Assembly: GCF_001476815.1 (NCBI RefSeq)
Contig: NZ_LDSL01000066.1
Coordinates: 1 to 44,052 of the forward strand
Length of the DNA stretch: 44,052 bases
Origin: Pseudacidovorax intermedius
Lineage (GTDB): Bacteria; Pseudomonadota; Gammaproteobacteria; Burkholderiales; Burkholderiaceae_C
Reading direction: 5' to 3'
The stretch's first letter is position 1; each line of letters opens with the position of its first letter. Positions 28,330-35,542 of this stretch are shown here, in pieces. Position numbers and translations under genes: made by a program. The notes under the pieces are model-generated. The model ran no database searches and was not told the DNA's origin. It saw only the letters and a program-made list of their open reading frames with translations.

Positions 28330-28344
28330 ATCACTGTCGTGAAT
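28330..28344 (-). promoter_or_regulatory. NahR/NagR-type activator box
   Basis: Read on the minus strand the site is ATTCACGACAGTGAT. The NahR site conserved in nah/sal/nag promoters, as I recall it, is ATTCACGCTNNTGAT; eleven of thirteen defined positions match. It lies in the 118-base divergent region between nagAa and nagR and points toward nagAa, as expected of an activator site upstream of the operon promoter. The same site could serve autoregulation of nagR. Confidence 0.7.
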
Positions 28345-28357
28345 AGTGGGAGACGCC

Positions 28358-29302
28358 ATGAACCTGCGCAAACTGGACCTGAACCTGCTGGTCGTCTTCA
28401 ACCAGATGCTGCTGGACCGCAGTGTTTCCATGGCCGCCGAACGGCTGGGCCTAAGCCAGCCCGCGGTCAGCAATGCGCTCAAGCGCCTGCGGATCCTGCT
28501 GCAGGACGATCTTTTCCTGCGCACCTCGCGCGGCATGGAGCCCACGCCCTATGCGCTGCACCTGGCCGAGCCGGTGGTGTATGCGCTCAATGCGTTGCAG
28601 TCGGCCTTGTCGCACCGCGACGTGTTCGACCCGGAGACCAGCCGCCGCACCTTCAACCTCGCGCTGACCGACATCGGCGAGATCTACTTCATGCCGCTGC
28701 TGATGAACGCCCTGGCCCAGCGCGCGCCGCATGTGCAGATCAGCACCGTGCGCCCGCATGCCGGCAACCTGAAGGAGGACATGGAGGCCGGCACCGTCGA
28801 CCTGGCCGCCGGCCCGCTGCCCGACCTGCAGACCGGCTTCTTCCAGACGCGGTTGCTGCGCCACCGTTACGTGTGCATGTTCCGGCGCAACCACCCGGTG
28901 GCCCGCGCGCCCATGACGCTGGCGCAGTTCAGTGCCCTCGACCATGTGGGCGTGCATTCGGCCAACACTGGCCATGCCGACATCGACGCGCTGATGGACC
29001 GGGCCGGCGTCAGGCGGCGCATGCGGCTGCGCGTGCCGCACTTCGTCGCCGTGGGGCCCATCCTGCAGAGCACCGACCTCATCGCCACCGTGCCGGAGCG
29101 CTTCTCCGAGCGCATCGCCGACGCCTTCGGGCTGGTCAGCACGCCGCATCCGGTGCGGCTGCCCGACATCGCCATCAACCTGTTCTGGCATGCCAAGTTC
29201 AACCGCGACCCGGCCAACCTGTGGCTGCGGCAGTTGATGGTGGAGCTGTTCGTCGACGCGGCACCGCGCAAACGCGCGCGTGCGGCGGTGTCCTGCGGTT
29301 GA
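28358..29302 (+). CDS. nagR: LysR-family activator NagR/NahR (salicylate-responsive)
   Basis: Over its 314 residues it has an N-terminal DNA-binding domain (MNLRKLDLNLLVVFNQMLLD, then LSQPAVSNALKRLRILLQDD) and an effector domain. The latter has the NahR-like stretches FNLALTDIGEIYFMPLLMNA, GPLPDLQTGFFQTRLLRHRY and PDIAINLFWHAKFNRDPANL. NahR-type proteins sit on DNA constitutively and activate with salicylate. The ATG at 28358 is chosen because NahR proteins begin M-x-L-R-x-LDLNLL; a GTG at 28346 would add four residues. It is divergent from nagAa across the NahR box. Confidence 0.88.
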   Translation: MNLRKLDLNLLVVFNQMLLDRSVSMAAERLGLSQPAVSNALKRLRILLQDDLFLRTSRGMEPTPYALHLAEPVVYALNALQSALSHRDVFDPETSRRTFNLALTDIGEIYFMPLLMNALAQRAPHVQISTVRPHAGNLKEDMEAGTVDLAAGPLPDLQTGFFQTRLLRHRYVCMFRRNHPVARAPMTLAQFSALDHVGVHSANTGHADIDALMDRAGVRRRMRLRVPHFVAVGPILQSTDLIATVPERFSERIADAFGLVSTPHPVRLPDIAINLFWHAKFNRDPANLWLRQLMVELFVDAAPRKRARAAVSCG

Positions 29303-29383
29303 AAGCACTCGGCCAGAGGTCGTCGGCGCGAATGCGGGCAATTGGCCTCGAAGGCTGGGGAAACAGGGCAATCACCCCCTGTT

Positions 29384-29423
29384 ATTGGGGTAATGAAGAC
29401 TTAAAAATACCCCAATTTGGGTA
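29384..29423 (+). promoter_or_regulatory. Palindromic leader/operator region of the Fic gene
   Basis: ATTGGGGTA (29384-29392) and its perfect reverse complement TACCCCAAT (29408-29416) are 15 bases apart. The second arm also starts an overlapping near-palindrome, TACCCCAATTTGGGTA (29408-29423). The sequence is much more AT-rich than the flanks and sits 40-80 bases before the Fic start, so a repressor operator overlapping the promoter is likely. The Fic C-terminal winged helix is a candidate binder (inference). The rest of 29303-29461 shows no gene. Confidence 0.5.
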
Positions 29424-29461
29424 GCATTGCCCCATTTGTTCGCCAAACTGAATGCCGTCGC

Positions 29462-30538
29462 ATGCACTCCCTCTCGCCTGATTACCTGACCAAGCTCCGC
29501 TTCGACACGCGGCAACTTGCGTCGATGCGCGCCTTGGGGGAGTACCGCGGCAAGCAGCAGCTCTTCGTCGCGCAATCACCCGAGGTGCTGAGCGACCTGC
29601 GGCAGATTGCGGTCGTCGAGTCCACCGAGTCGTCGAACCGCCTGGAGGGCGTTGTCGTGCCGACCCACCGGCTCAAGTCGCTGGTGCTCAAAAACGCGAC
29701 GCCGCAAAGCCGGTCCGAGCAAGAGGTCGCGGGCTACCGCGATGCGTTGGGCTTGATCCACGAAAGCGGCGAGCAGATGCCGTTCTCGGAGGGCACGGTG
29801 CTTCAACTCCACGGCATGCTGTACCGCTACATGCCGCAGCCGGGCGGTCGATGGAAGGCAACGAACAACGACATCGTCGAGCGCTACCCGGATGGGAGAT
29901 CGCGCATTCGTTTTCGTCCTGTCGCCGCGCATCTCACCCCCATGGCGGTGACGGACCTGATGGCGCGCTATCGCTCGGCGCTGGATCAGCATCTGGCGGA
30001 CCCCCTGGTGCTGGTGCCGCTGGTCATCCTCGACTTCCTGTGCATTCACCCCTTCCCGGACGGCAACGGACGCATGGCACGCCTGCTCACCCTGCAGCTG
30101 CTCTATCACTTCGACTATGTGGTGGGGCGCTTCATCAGTCTGGAGCGCATCTTCGAGGAGTCGAAGGAAAGCTACTACGACACCTTGAAAGCCAGTTCCC
30201 AGGACTGGCACGAGGCGGCCCACACCACTGCGCCGTGGCTCGACTACTTCTGGGGTGCGGTGCTGCGCGCCTACAAGGAGTTCGAGGAGCGCGTCGGCAC
30301 CATCGAACGAGGTCGCGGTGCCAAGGGCGACCGGGTGCGCTCGGAGGTTCTCAAGCGGCAACGTCCCTTTTCCATCTCGGAGATCGAGGAATCCTGCCCC
30401 GGCGTCAGTCGCGACATGGTTCGGGTGATCTTGCGCGCCATGAAGGCCGAAGGCTCGATCGCGCCGACAGGCAAAGGCCGCGCTGCCAAATGGCAGCGCA
30501 CACAAGAAAGCGAGGCCGACCTCAAACCCGGCCGCTGA
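29462..30538 (+). CDS. Fic family protein with inhibitory helix and C-terminal winged helix (probable AMP-transferase)
   Basis: The protein is 358 residues long. The Fic active loop IHPFPDGNGRMAR near residue 193 keeps every catalytic residue (His, Asp, Gly, Asn, Gly, Arg, Arg). Near residue 56 is SSNRLEG, the S/TxxxE(G/N) inhibitory motif, placed before the Fic core as in class II Fic proteins; its Glu blocks ATP binding in the resting state. The C-terminal 70 residues (VRSEVLKRQRPFSISEIEES then VSRDMVRVILRAMKAEG) form a winged helix, so it may autoregulate. The target is unknown. It ends 17 bases inside the convergent SDR gene. The AT-rich leader differs from its surroundings and hints at horizontal gain. 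Confidence 0.87.
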   Translation: MHSLSPDYLTKLRFDTRQLASMRALGEYRGKQQLFVAQSPEVLSDLRQIAVVESTESSNRLEGVVVPTHRLKSLVLKNATPQSRSEQEVAGYRDALGLIHESGEQMPFSEGTVLQLHGMLYRYMPQPGGRWKATNNDIVERYPDGRSRIRFRPVAAHLTPMAVTDLMARYRSALDQHLADPLVLVPLVILDFLCIHPFPDGNGRMARLLTLQLLYHFDYVVGRFISLERIFEESKESYYDTLKASSQDWHEAAHTTAPWLDYFWGAVLRAYKEFEERVGTIERGRGAKGDRVRSEVLKRQRPFSISEIEESCPGVSRDMVRVILRAMKAEGSIAPTGKGRAAKWQRTQESEADLKPGR

Positions 30539-31223
30539 CCGGAATCGCCGCGCCGTGGATGGCGCGCGCGGCATCGGACGCCAGAAAGGCGATCACGTCC
30601 GCCAGCGCCTGCGGCGCCACCCAGCGGCCGAAGTCGGCGTCGGGCATGGACTGGCGGTTGTCCGGCGTGTCGATGATGGAAGGGAGCACGCAGTTGACGC
30701 GGATGCCCTGGTCTTTCAGTTCCGCCGACATCGACTCGGTCAGGCGGATCAACGCGCTCTTGGCCGCGCTGTAGGCGCCCATCTGCGCACCGCCGCGCGC
30801 GGCAGCGCCCGCGCCCACGGTCACGATCTGGCCACCGCCCTGCTTCAGCAGCAGCGGCACCGTGGCCGCGGCCACATGCAGCAGTGAGCGGGCGTTCAGG
30901 TCCATCAGGAAGTCCCACGTCGCCGCACTGGTCTCGTGCACCGCCTCGCCCATGCGGAAGCCGCCGGCGATGTGGCAGACGGTGTGCAGGCCGCCCATGC
31001 GCGCCACGGCTTCGCCGATGCGTTGCACGACCTGTTCCCGGTCGGCCAGGTCGACCATCACGTTGAGCACCCGCTCGCCGTCGGCCAGGGCGCCGGCCTG
31101 ACGGTCGAGCAGGATGAGCCGGGCACCCTGGTCCTGGAAGGTGTGGGCCACGGCGCGGCCCAGCTGGCCGGAGGCGCCGGTGATCAGCATCACCTTCTGC
31201 TTCGCTTGCGGTTGCGCGTTCAT
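30522..31223 (-). CDS. SDR resembling quinonoid dihydropteridine reductase, in the phenylalanine hydroxylase operon
   Basis: The SDR has 233 residues: TGASGQLGRAV (residues 15-25) is the nucleotide loop and Tyr151/Lys155 (AYSAAK) the catalytic pair. The usual catalytic serine is missing (IVTVGAGAAARGG). Animal dihydropteridine reductase (QDPR) also lacks it. Residues 84-90 (HIAGGFR) parallel its VAGGW. Residues 185-201 (DTPDNRQSMPDADFGRW) are nearly the same as the DTPMNRKSMPEADFSSW I recall from human QDPR. The gene is 10 bases after phhA. Together these suggest it regenerates tetrahydropterin from the quinonoid dihydro form after PhhB dehydration. Related SDRs occur without phhA, so function is inferred. 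Confidence 0.8.
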   Translation of the reverse strand: MNAQPQAKQKVMLITGASGQLGRAVAHTFQDQGARLILLDRQAGALADGERVLNVMVDLADREQVVQRIGEAVARMGGLHTVCHIAGGFRMGEAVHETSAATWDFLMDLNARSLLHVAAATVPLLLKQGGGQIVTVGAGAAARGGAQMGAYSAAKSALIRLTESMSAELKDQGIRVNCVLPSIIDTPDNRQSMPDADFGRWVAPQALADVIAFLASDAARAIHGAAIPVSGRV

Positions 31224-31233
31224 GTCCGCTCCT

Positions 31234-32136
31234 TCACGCCTTGGCGGCCGCACGCCGCGCCGTGTGGTAACGGCCCGTGCCGCGGGTGAGCACCGTGTCG
31301 GTGGCCAACAGGTCGCCGGGCTCGTGCTCGGGCGCACCCGCCAGGCGCTGGTAGAGCGGCGCGAAGTCGATGCGCGCCAGTTCCAGCAGTTCGTCGAGGT
31401 GGCCCAGCACGAAATACGTTTCCTGGAAATCGTCGATGCGGTAGTGCGTCTGCGTCACGCGCGCCAGCTCGAAGCGCACGCGGTTGGGCGAGTCGTCCTC
31501 GACGGCGAAGCGCGTTTCGCTGAAGGATGAGGCGATGCCCGCGCCATAGATGCGCAGGCCGTCGCGCTGCTGGACCAGGCCGAACTCCACCGTGTACCAG
31601 TACACCCGCGCCAGCTTCTCCAGCATGCCCAGGCGGTTGGCCTTGAGGCCGCCTTCGCCATAGGCCTGGATGTAGTCGGCGATGACGGGGTTCATCAGCA
31701 TGGGCACGTGGCCGAACACGTCGTGGAAGACGTCGGGCTCTTCCAGGTAGTCCAGCTCGTGCGGCTTGCGGATGAACTGGCCGGCCGGAAAGCGGCGGTT
31801 GGCCAGGTGCTCGAAGAACACGTCGTCGGGCACCAGGCCGGGCACGGCCACCACCTCCCAACCCGTGCGTGCGCGCAGCACCTTGGACATCTGCTCGAAG
31901 TCGGGGATCTGCTCCGGGCCGATGGGCAGGTCCTGCATGCCGCGGATGAATTCGTCGCATGCGCGGCCGGGCAAGAGGCGGCTCTGGCGCTCGAAGAGCG
32001 TGCGCCACACGCCATGTTCCTCGGCGCTGTAGCGGCCCCAGTCCTGGTCGATGGTCCAGTCGGGGCGGGCCGGGGCGTGGTCCGTCCCCGCCGCCAGGCC
32101 ATGCTTGGCCGGCGCGGTGTCGGTGGTCTGCAGCAT
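31234..32136 (-). CDS. phhA: Phenylalanine 4-monooxygenase
   Basis: The 300-residue pterin-dependent aromatic amino acid hydroxylase matches the short bacterial form without a regulatory ACT domain. Iron ligands by count are His138 and His143 (PDVFHDVFGHVP) and Glu184 (YWYTVEFGL), the same numbering as I recall for the Chromobacterium enzyme. It converts L-phenylalanine to tyrosine with O2 and tetrahydropterin. It lies between phhB (9 bases upstream) and the QDPR-like SDR, and after hppD, which degrades tyrosine-derived 4-hydroxyphenylpyruvate. A tyrosine aminotransferase is not in the window. Confidence 0.93.
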   Translation of the reverse strand: MLQTTDTAPAKHGLAAGTDHAPARPDWTIDQDWGRYSAEEHGVWRTLFERQSRLLPGRACDEFIRGMQDLPIGPEQIPDFEQMSKVLRARTGWEVVAVPGLVPDDVFFEHLANRRFPAGQFIRKPHELDYLEEPDVFHDVFGHVPMLMNPVIADYIQAYGEGGLKANRLGMLEKLARVYWYTVEFGLVQQRDGLRIYGAGIASSFSETRFAVEDDSPNRVRFELARVTQTHYRIDDFQETYFVLGHLDELLELARIDFAPLYQRLAGAPEHEPGDLLATDTVLTRGTGRYHTARRAAAKA

Positions 32137-32145
32137 GGGGGGCTC

Positions 32146-32481
32146 CTAGGTGGAGGAGGCGGCGGCGCGGGCGCCCAGGGCGGTGGCCAGCCGGTCCATC
32201 AGGCCGGCCATCTCGATGTCCTTGGCCGACAGGCCGTGGGCATCGTGCGTGGTCAGGGTGACCTGCACGCGGTTGTAGACGTTGAACCACTCGGGATGGT
32301 GGTTCATGCGCTCCGCATGCAGGGCCACCTGGGCCATGAAGCCGAAGGCGGCCACGAAGTCGGCGAAGACGAATTCGCGCACGATCAGGCCACCGCGCTC
32401 CGGCGCATGGCGCCACTGCGGCAGCGCGGCGAGGTGCGCCGCGAGCGCGTCGCCGTCGAGGCGGACGGGCGCTGCGCTCAC
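32146..32481 (-). CDS. phhB: Pterin-4a-carbinolamine dehydratase (GTG start)
   Basis: The 111-residue protein contains [20 protein letters not shown] and [18 protein letters not shown], the PCD motif with two catalytic histidines. It dehydrates 4a-hydroxy-tetrahydropterin released by PhhA to the quinonoid dihydropterin. The start is the GTG at 32481, which overlaps the hppD stop (GTGA), giving coupling; there is no upstream ATG in a sensible place. The longer frame upstream is a shadow of hppD. Confidence 0.9.
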   Translation of the reverse strand: MSAAPVRLDGDALAAHLAALPQWRHAPERGGLIVREFVFADFVAAFGFMAQVALHAERMNHHPEWFNVYNRVQVTLTTHDAHGLSAKDIEMAGLMDRLATALGARAAASST

Positions 32482-33587
32482 GCGGCTTCCTTCTCGGTGG
32501 TCTTGTCGTCCACCTTCAGCACGCCGCGGTTGATCTGGTCGCGCTCCAGCGATTCGAACAGGGCCTTGAAGTTGCCCTCGCCGAAGCCTTCGCGGTAGTC
32601 GCCCTTGCGCTCGATGAATTCGAAGAACACCGGGCCCAGCGTGGGCTCCGAGAAGATCTGCAGCAGCAGGCGCGGCTGGCCGTTTTCGGTCGTGCCGTCC
32701 AGCAGGATGCCGCGGGCCTGCAGCTCGCCCACCGGCTGGCCGTGGCCGGGCAGGCGCTTGTCCAGGTTCTGGTAGTAGATGTCGTTGGGCGCCGTGAGCA
32801 GCGGCACGCCAGCCATCTGCAGCCGGTCGATGGATTCGAGCAGGTTGTCCGTCAGCAGGGCGATGTGCTGGATGCCCTCGCCGTTGAACTGCATCAGGAA
32901 TTCCTCGATCTGGCCGCCGCCCTGGCGAGACTCTTCGTTCAGCGGAATGCGCACCAGGCCGTCCGGTGCGGTCATGGCCTTGGAGGTCAGGCCGGTGTAC
33001 TCGCCGCTGATGTCGAAGTAGCGGATCTCGCGGAAGTTGAAGAGCTTGCTGTAGAAGTCGGCCCAGTAGCTCATGCGGCCGCGGTAGACGTTGTGCGTCA
33101 GGTGGTCCACCACCTGGAAGCCATGGCCCTTGGGATGGCGCTCGACGCCGGGCAGGAATTCGAAGTCGATGTCGTAGATGGACTTGCCGTCCTCGAAGCG
33201 GTCGATCAGGTACAGCGGCGCGCCGCCGATGCCCTTGATGGCCGGCAGGCGCAGTTCCATCGGGCCGGTGGCGATCTCGATGGGCTGGGCGCCCAGCTCC
33301 AGGGCGCGCTTGTAGGCCTGGTGCGAGTCCTTCACGCGGAAGGCGAGGCCGCAGGCCGAGGGGCCGTGCTCGGCAGCGAAGTACCCGGCCTCGCTGCGCG
33401 GCTCGCGGTTGACGATGAAGTTGATGCCGCCCTGGCGATACAGCAGCACGTCCTTGGAGCGGTGCTTCGCCACCAGCGTGAAGCCCATCTTCTCGAACAG
33501 CGGCTCCAGCACGTTGGCCGTCGGCGAGGCGAATTCGACGAATTCGAAGCCGCACAGGCCCATGGGGTTGTCGAAGAGGTCGGACAT
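32478..33587 (-). CDS. hppD: 4-hydroxyphenylpyruvate dioxygenase
   Basis: The 369-residue vicinal-oxygen-chelate protein has iron ligands His162 (VDHLTHNV), His240 (IQHIALLT) and Glu322 ([10 protein letters not shown]), essentially the positions of the Pseudomonas enzyme. It turns 4-hydroxyphenylpyruvate into homogentisate. The start MSDLFDNP at 33587 has GGAG about 8 bases upstream; an ATG 20 codons earlier lacks family similarity. It is the first gene of the hppD-phhB-phhA-SDR operon. Homogentisate dioxygenase and later enzymes are absent from the window. In 33588-33781 I see only the upstream region, with no gene. Confidence 0.93.
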   Translation of the reverse strand: MSDLFDNPMGLCGFEFVEFASPTANVLEPLFEKMGFTLVAKHRSKDVLLYRQGGINFIVNREPRSEAGYFAAEHGPSACGLAFRVKDSHQAYKRALELGAQPIEIATGPMELRLPAIKGIGGAPLYLIDRFEDGKSIYDIDFEFLPGVERHPKGHGFQVVDHLTHNVYRGRMSYWADFYSKLFNFREIRYFDISGEYTGLTSKAMTAPDGLVRIPLNEESRQGGGQIEEFLMQFNGEGIQHIALLTDNLLESIDRLQMAGVPLLTAPNDIYYQNLDKRLPGHGQPVGELQARGILLDGTTENGQPRLLLQIFSEPTLGPVFFEFIERKGDYREGFGEGNFKALFESLERDQINRGVLKVDDKTTEKEAA

Positions 33588-33781
33588 CGTTGGCTCCAGA
33601 TTCGTGGGTGGACGGAAAGGCTCTACTGTAGGCAGAGCGTCGCGCACTTATCCTGCAATTTCCGGATCGATTCCGACTGGGATCAATGATTTTCTGCGAG
33701 TTTTGAGGCGGGAGAGCTTCTCTGGAGCGTGATCGGCCGATGATGTGCAGGGAAAGCGCTCAGCCGGGTCGGCACTCGCGC

Positions 33782-34513
33782 TCAGCCCGGGCCCGGCGTG
33801 CCATCGTCTGAACGGCGCGAGGGACGCAGGCCGGGCGCGTCCTGGCCGGCATCCAGCAGCGCCTCGTAGTTGCGACGGAGGATGAGGCCAGCGTAGTAGA
33901 CATGCTCGCGCATCAGCTGCTCGGCGCGGGCAGCATCGCCGCTCACCACCGCTTCCACGATGCGGTGATGGTCGCCATGCGAGCGCAGGATGATCGGATG
34001 GTCGTCCCACAGGATGATCCGGTCCGACGCAAACGGGATGTTCTGCGCCTGCTCCGCGAAGCGGCAGACCCAGTCGTTGCCCGAGGCCTCCAGCAGCGTG
34101 TCGTGGATCTCGACATTCATCCGCTGGTACGGCTCGTGGTCCGACGGCTCCAGCCTGCCCTTGGCCAGGATGGCGTCGCCGATGGCGAGGTTCTCGCGCA
34201 GGCGCTGGACCTGCGCCTTGTCCAGTCCGCGCTGGGCGGCATTGCGGCAGGCCAGGCCTTCCAGCACCGAGCGCACCTCGTACGCCGCGGCGATCGCATT
34301 CAGGTCGAAGCCGCGCACCACATAGCCGCGCTTGGGCTGGTGGTCGATCAGGCCTTCGCTGGCGAGCGTGGCCAGCGCCGCGCGCACGGGCGTGCGCGAG
34401 ACCTGCAGCTGCTGCGCGAGGGGCAACTCCTCCAGCCGCGTCAGGGGCTTGAACTGGCCATGGAGGATCCAGTCGCGGAGCGTGTCCGTGACGTTCTGCG
34501 CCAGCGTCTTCAT
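33782..34513 (-). CDS. GntR family regulator, FCD (FadR-type) subfamily
   Basis: Its 243 residues begin with a winged helix (LRDWILHGQFKPLTRLEELP, then VSRTPVRAALATLASEGLID near residue 40). An all-helical FCD effector domain follows; metal-binding residues are plausible in EIHDTLLEASGN (Asp, His region) and HGDHHRIVEAV, and REHVYYAGLILRR is the last helix. The start at 34513 (MKTLAQN) has AGAGGG 7-8 bases upstream; an ATG at 34552 lies inside the putative operator. It is divergent from the SDR-liv-SDR-FAD-GST operon, so likely its repressor, induced by an organic acid-like ligand. Confidence 0.87.
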   Translation of the reverse strand: MKTLAQNVTDTLRDWILHGQFKPLTRLEELPLAQQLQVSRTPVRAALATLASEGLIDHQPKRGYVVRGFDLNAIAAAYEVRSVLEGLACRNAAQRGLDKAQVQRLRENLAIGDAILAKGRLEPSDHEPYQRMNVEIHDTLLEASGNDWVCRFAEQAQNIPFASDRIILWDDHPIILRSHGDHHRIVEAVVSGDAARAEQLMREHVYYAGLILRRNYEALLDAGQDAPGLRPSRRSDDGTPGPG

Positions 34514-34544
34514 CGGAATACCCTCTGTTTCTAGTCGGCATTGA

Positions 34545-34615
34545 GTATACATGTGAGCCCTAAAACGTCGATTTAACGGGTTAACCCGGGCGTTATATTC
34601 GTGTCAGGTATACAT
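34545..34615. promoter_or_regulatory. Operator region: two GTATACAT sites 63 bases apart flanking a 12-base palindrome
   Basis: GTATACAT occurs at 34545-34552 and again at 34608-34615, exactly 63 bases apart (six helical turns). Between them CGGGTTAACCCG (34577-34588) is a perfect palindrome. The region is AT-rich and lies between the divergent gntR and SDR starts. FCD-type GntR proteins bind TNGTNNNACNA-like sites, and GTATAC fits the core. Confidence 0.6.
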
Positions 34616-34650
34616 AATCCGCCGCCTGTGATGATCCGACGGAGACAACG

Positions 34651-35502
34651 TTGAACGATTTCCCGGCCACTGCGCCGCATTGGCTCGGCCTGAACGACCG
34701 CGTCTGCGTGGTCACCGGCGCCGCGGGTGGCATCGGCACCGAGGTGGCGCGACAGCTGCTGGGCGCCGGCGCGCGCGTGGCATTGCTCGACCTCGACGGT
34801 GCCCAGGCGGCGCGCGCGCTGGACACGCTGGGTGCCCCGCCCGAGCGCGCCATCGCGCTGGGCTGCGACGTGAGCAGCGAAGCCAGCGTGCAGGCAGCCG
34901 CCGAGGCTGTGCGCCGCCAGCTGGGCCCGGCCCAGGTGCTGGTCAACAACGCCGGTGCGCTGTACGCGGGCGCGTTGCTCGAACTGCCCATCGAACGGTG
35001 GAACCAGCTGCTGGCGGTCAACCTGGGCGGCTATCTGCTGTGCGCCCAGCAGTTCGGCCGCCAGATGCGCGAGCAGGGTGGCGGGTCGATGGTGCATGTG
35101 GGCTCCGTCTCCGGCAGCGTGCCGCAACCCTTCAGCGGCGCCTACAGCGTCAGCAAGGCTGGCGTGGCCATGCTGTCGCGGCTGTTGGCGGTGGAGCTGG
35201 CGGAAAGCCGCATCCGCAGCAACCTCGTCAGCCCCGCCATGATCCGTACCCCCATGAGCGAGGGCATCTATGCCCAGGACGCCGTGCGCACGCTGCGCGA
35301 GCGCATCGTGCCGGCCGGTCGCATCGGCACGCCGGCCGACATCGCGCAGGCGGTGCTGTTCCTGGCGAGCGACCAGGCCGCCTATGTCAATGGCCAGGAG
35401 ATCCTGGTCGACGGCGGCCTCACCCAGACCTGGCTGGGGCTGATCCCCCGGCCCGGTTTCCAGAAAGAGGACGCCGCAGCCCCCGCCGCCGTGCAGGCCT
35501 GA
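34651..35502 (+). CDS. SDR family oxidoreductase (first gene of the liv-type catabolic operon)
   Basis: The protein of 283 residues is a classical SDR: VVTGAAGGIGTEVAR near residue 22, VLVNNAGALYAG near residue 97, HVGSVSGS with the catalytic Ser, and YSVSK near residue 166. The C-terminus is extended by about 25 residues (GLIPRPGFQKEDAAAPAAVQ) beyond the usual VDGG end. The start is a TTG at 34651 with GGAG six bases before it; the nearest ATG (34631) is out of frame. It is divergent from gntR and 40 bases upstream of the binding-protein gene. It probably oxidises a hydroxyl of the imported compound; the substrate is unknown. Confidence 0.82.
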   Translation: MNDFPATAPHWLGLNDRVCVVTGAAGGIGTEVARQLLGAGARVALLDLDGAQAARALDTLGAPPERAIALGCDVSSEASVQAAAEAVRRQLGPAQVLVNNAGALYAGALLELPIERWNQLLAVNLGGYLLCAQQFGRQMREQGGGSMVHVGSVSGSVPQPFSGAYSVSKAGVAMLSRLLAVELAESRIRSNLVSPAMIRTPMSEGIYAQDAVRTLRERIVPAGRIGTPADIAQAVLFLASDQAAYVNGQEILVDGGLTQTWLGLIPRPGFQKEDAAAPAAVQA

Positions 35503-35542
35503 CGCCGCGTTCCGCACCCCATCCATCCTCAAGGAGACACGC

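Noticed and set aside
25558-29424. Very long (1288-codon) plus-strand open frame across the nag genes
   Set aside because: It is antisense to nagH, nagG and nagAa and out of frame with nagR; no recognisable domain, composition of a shadow frame.
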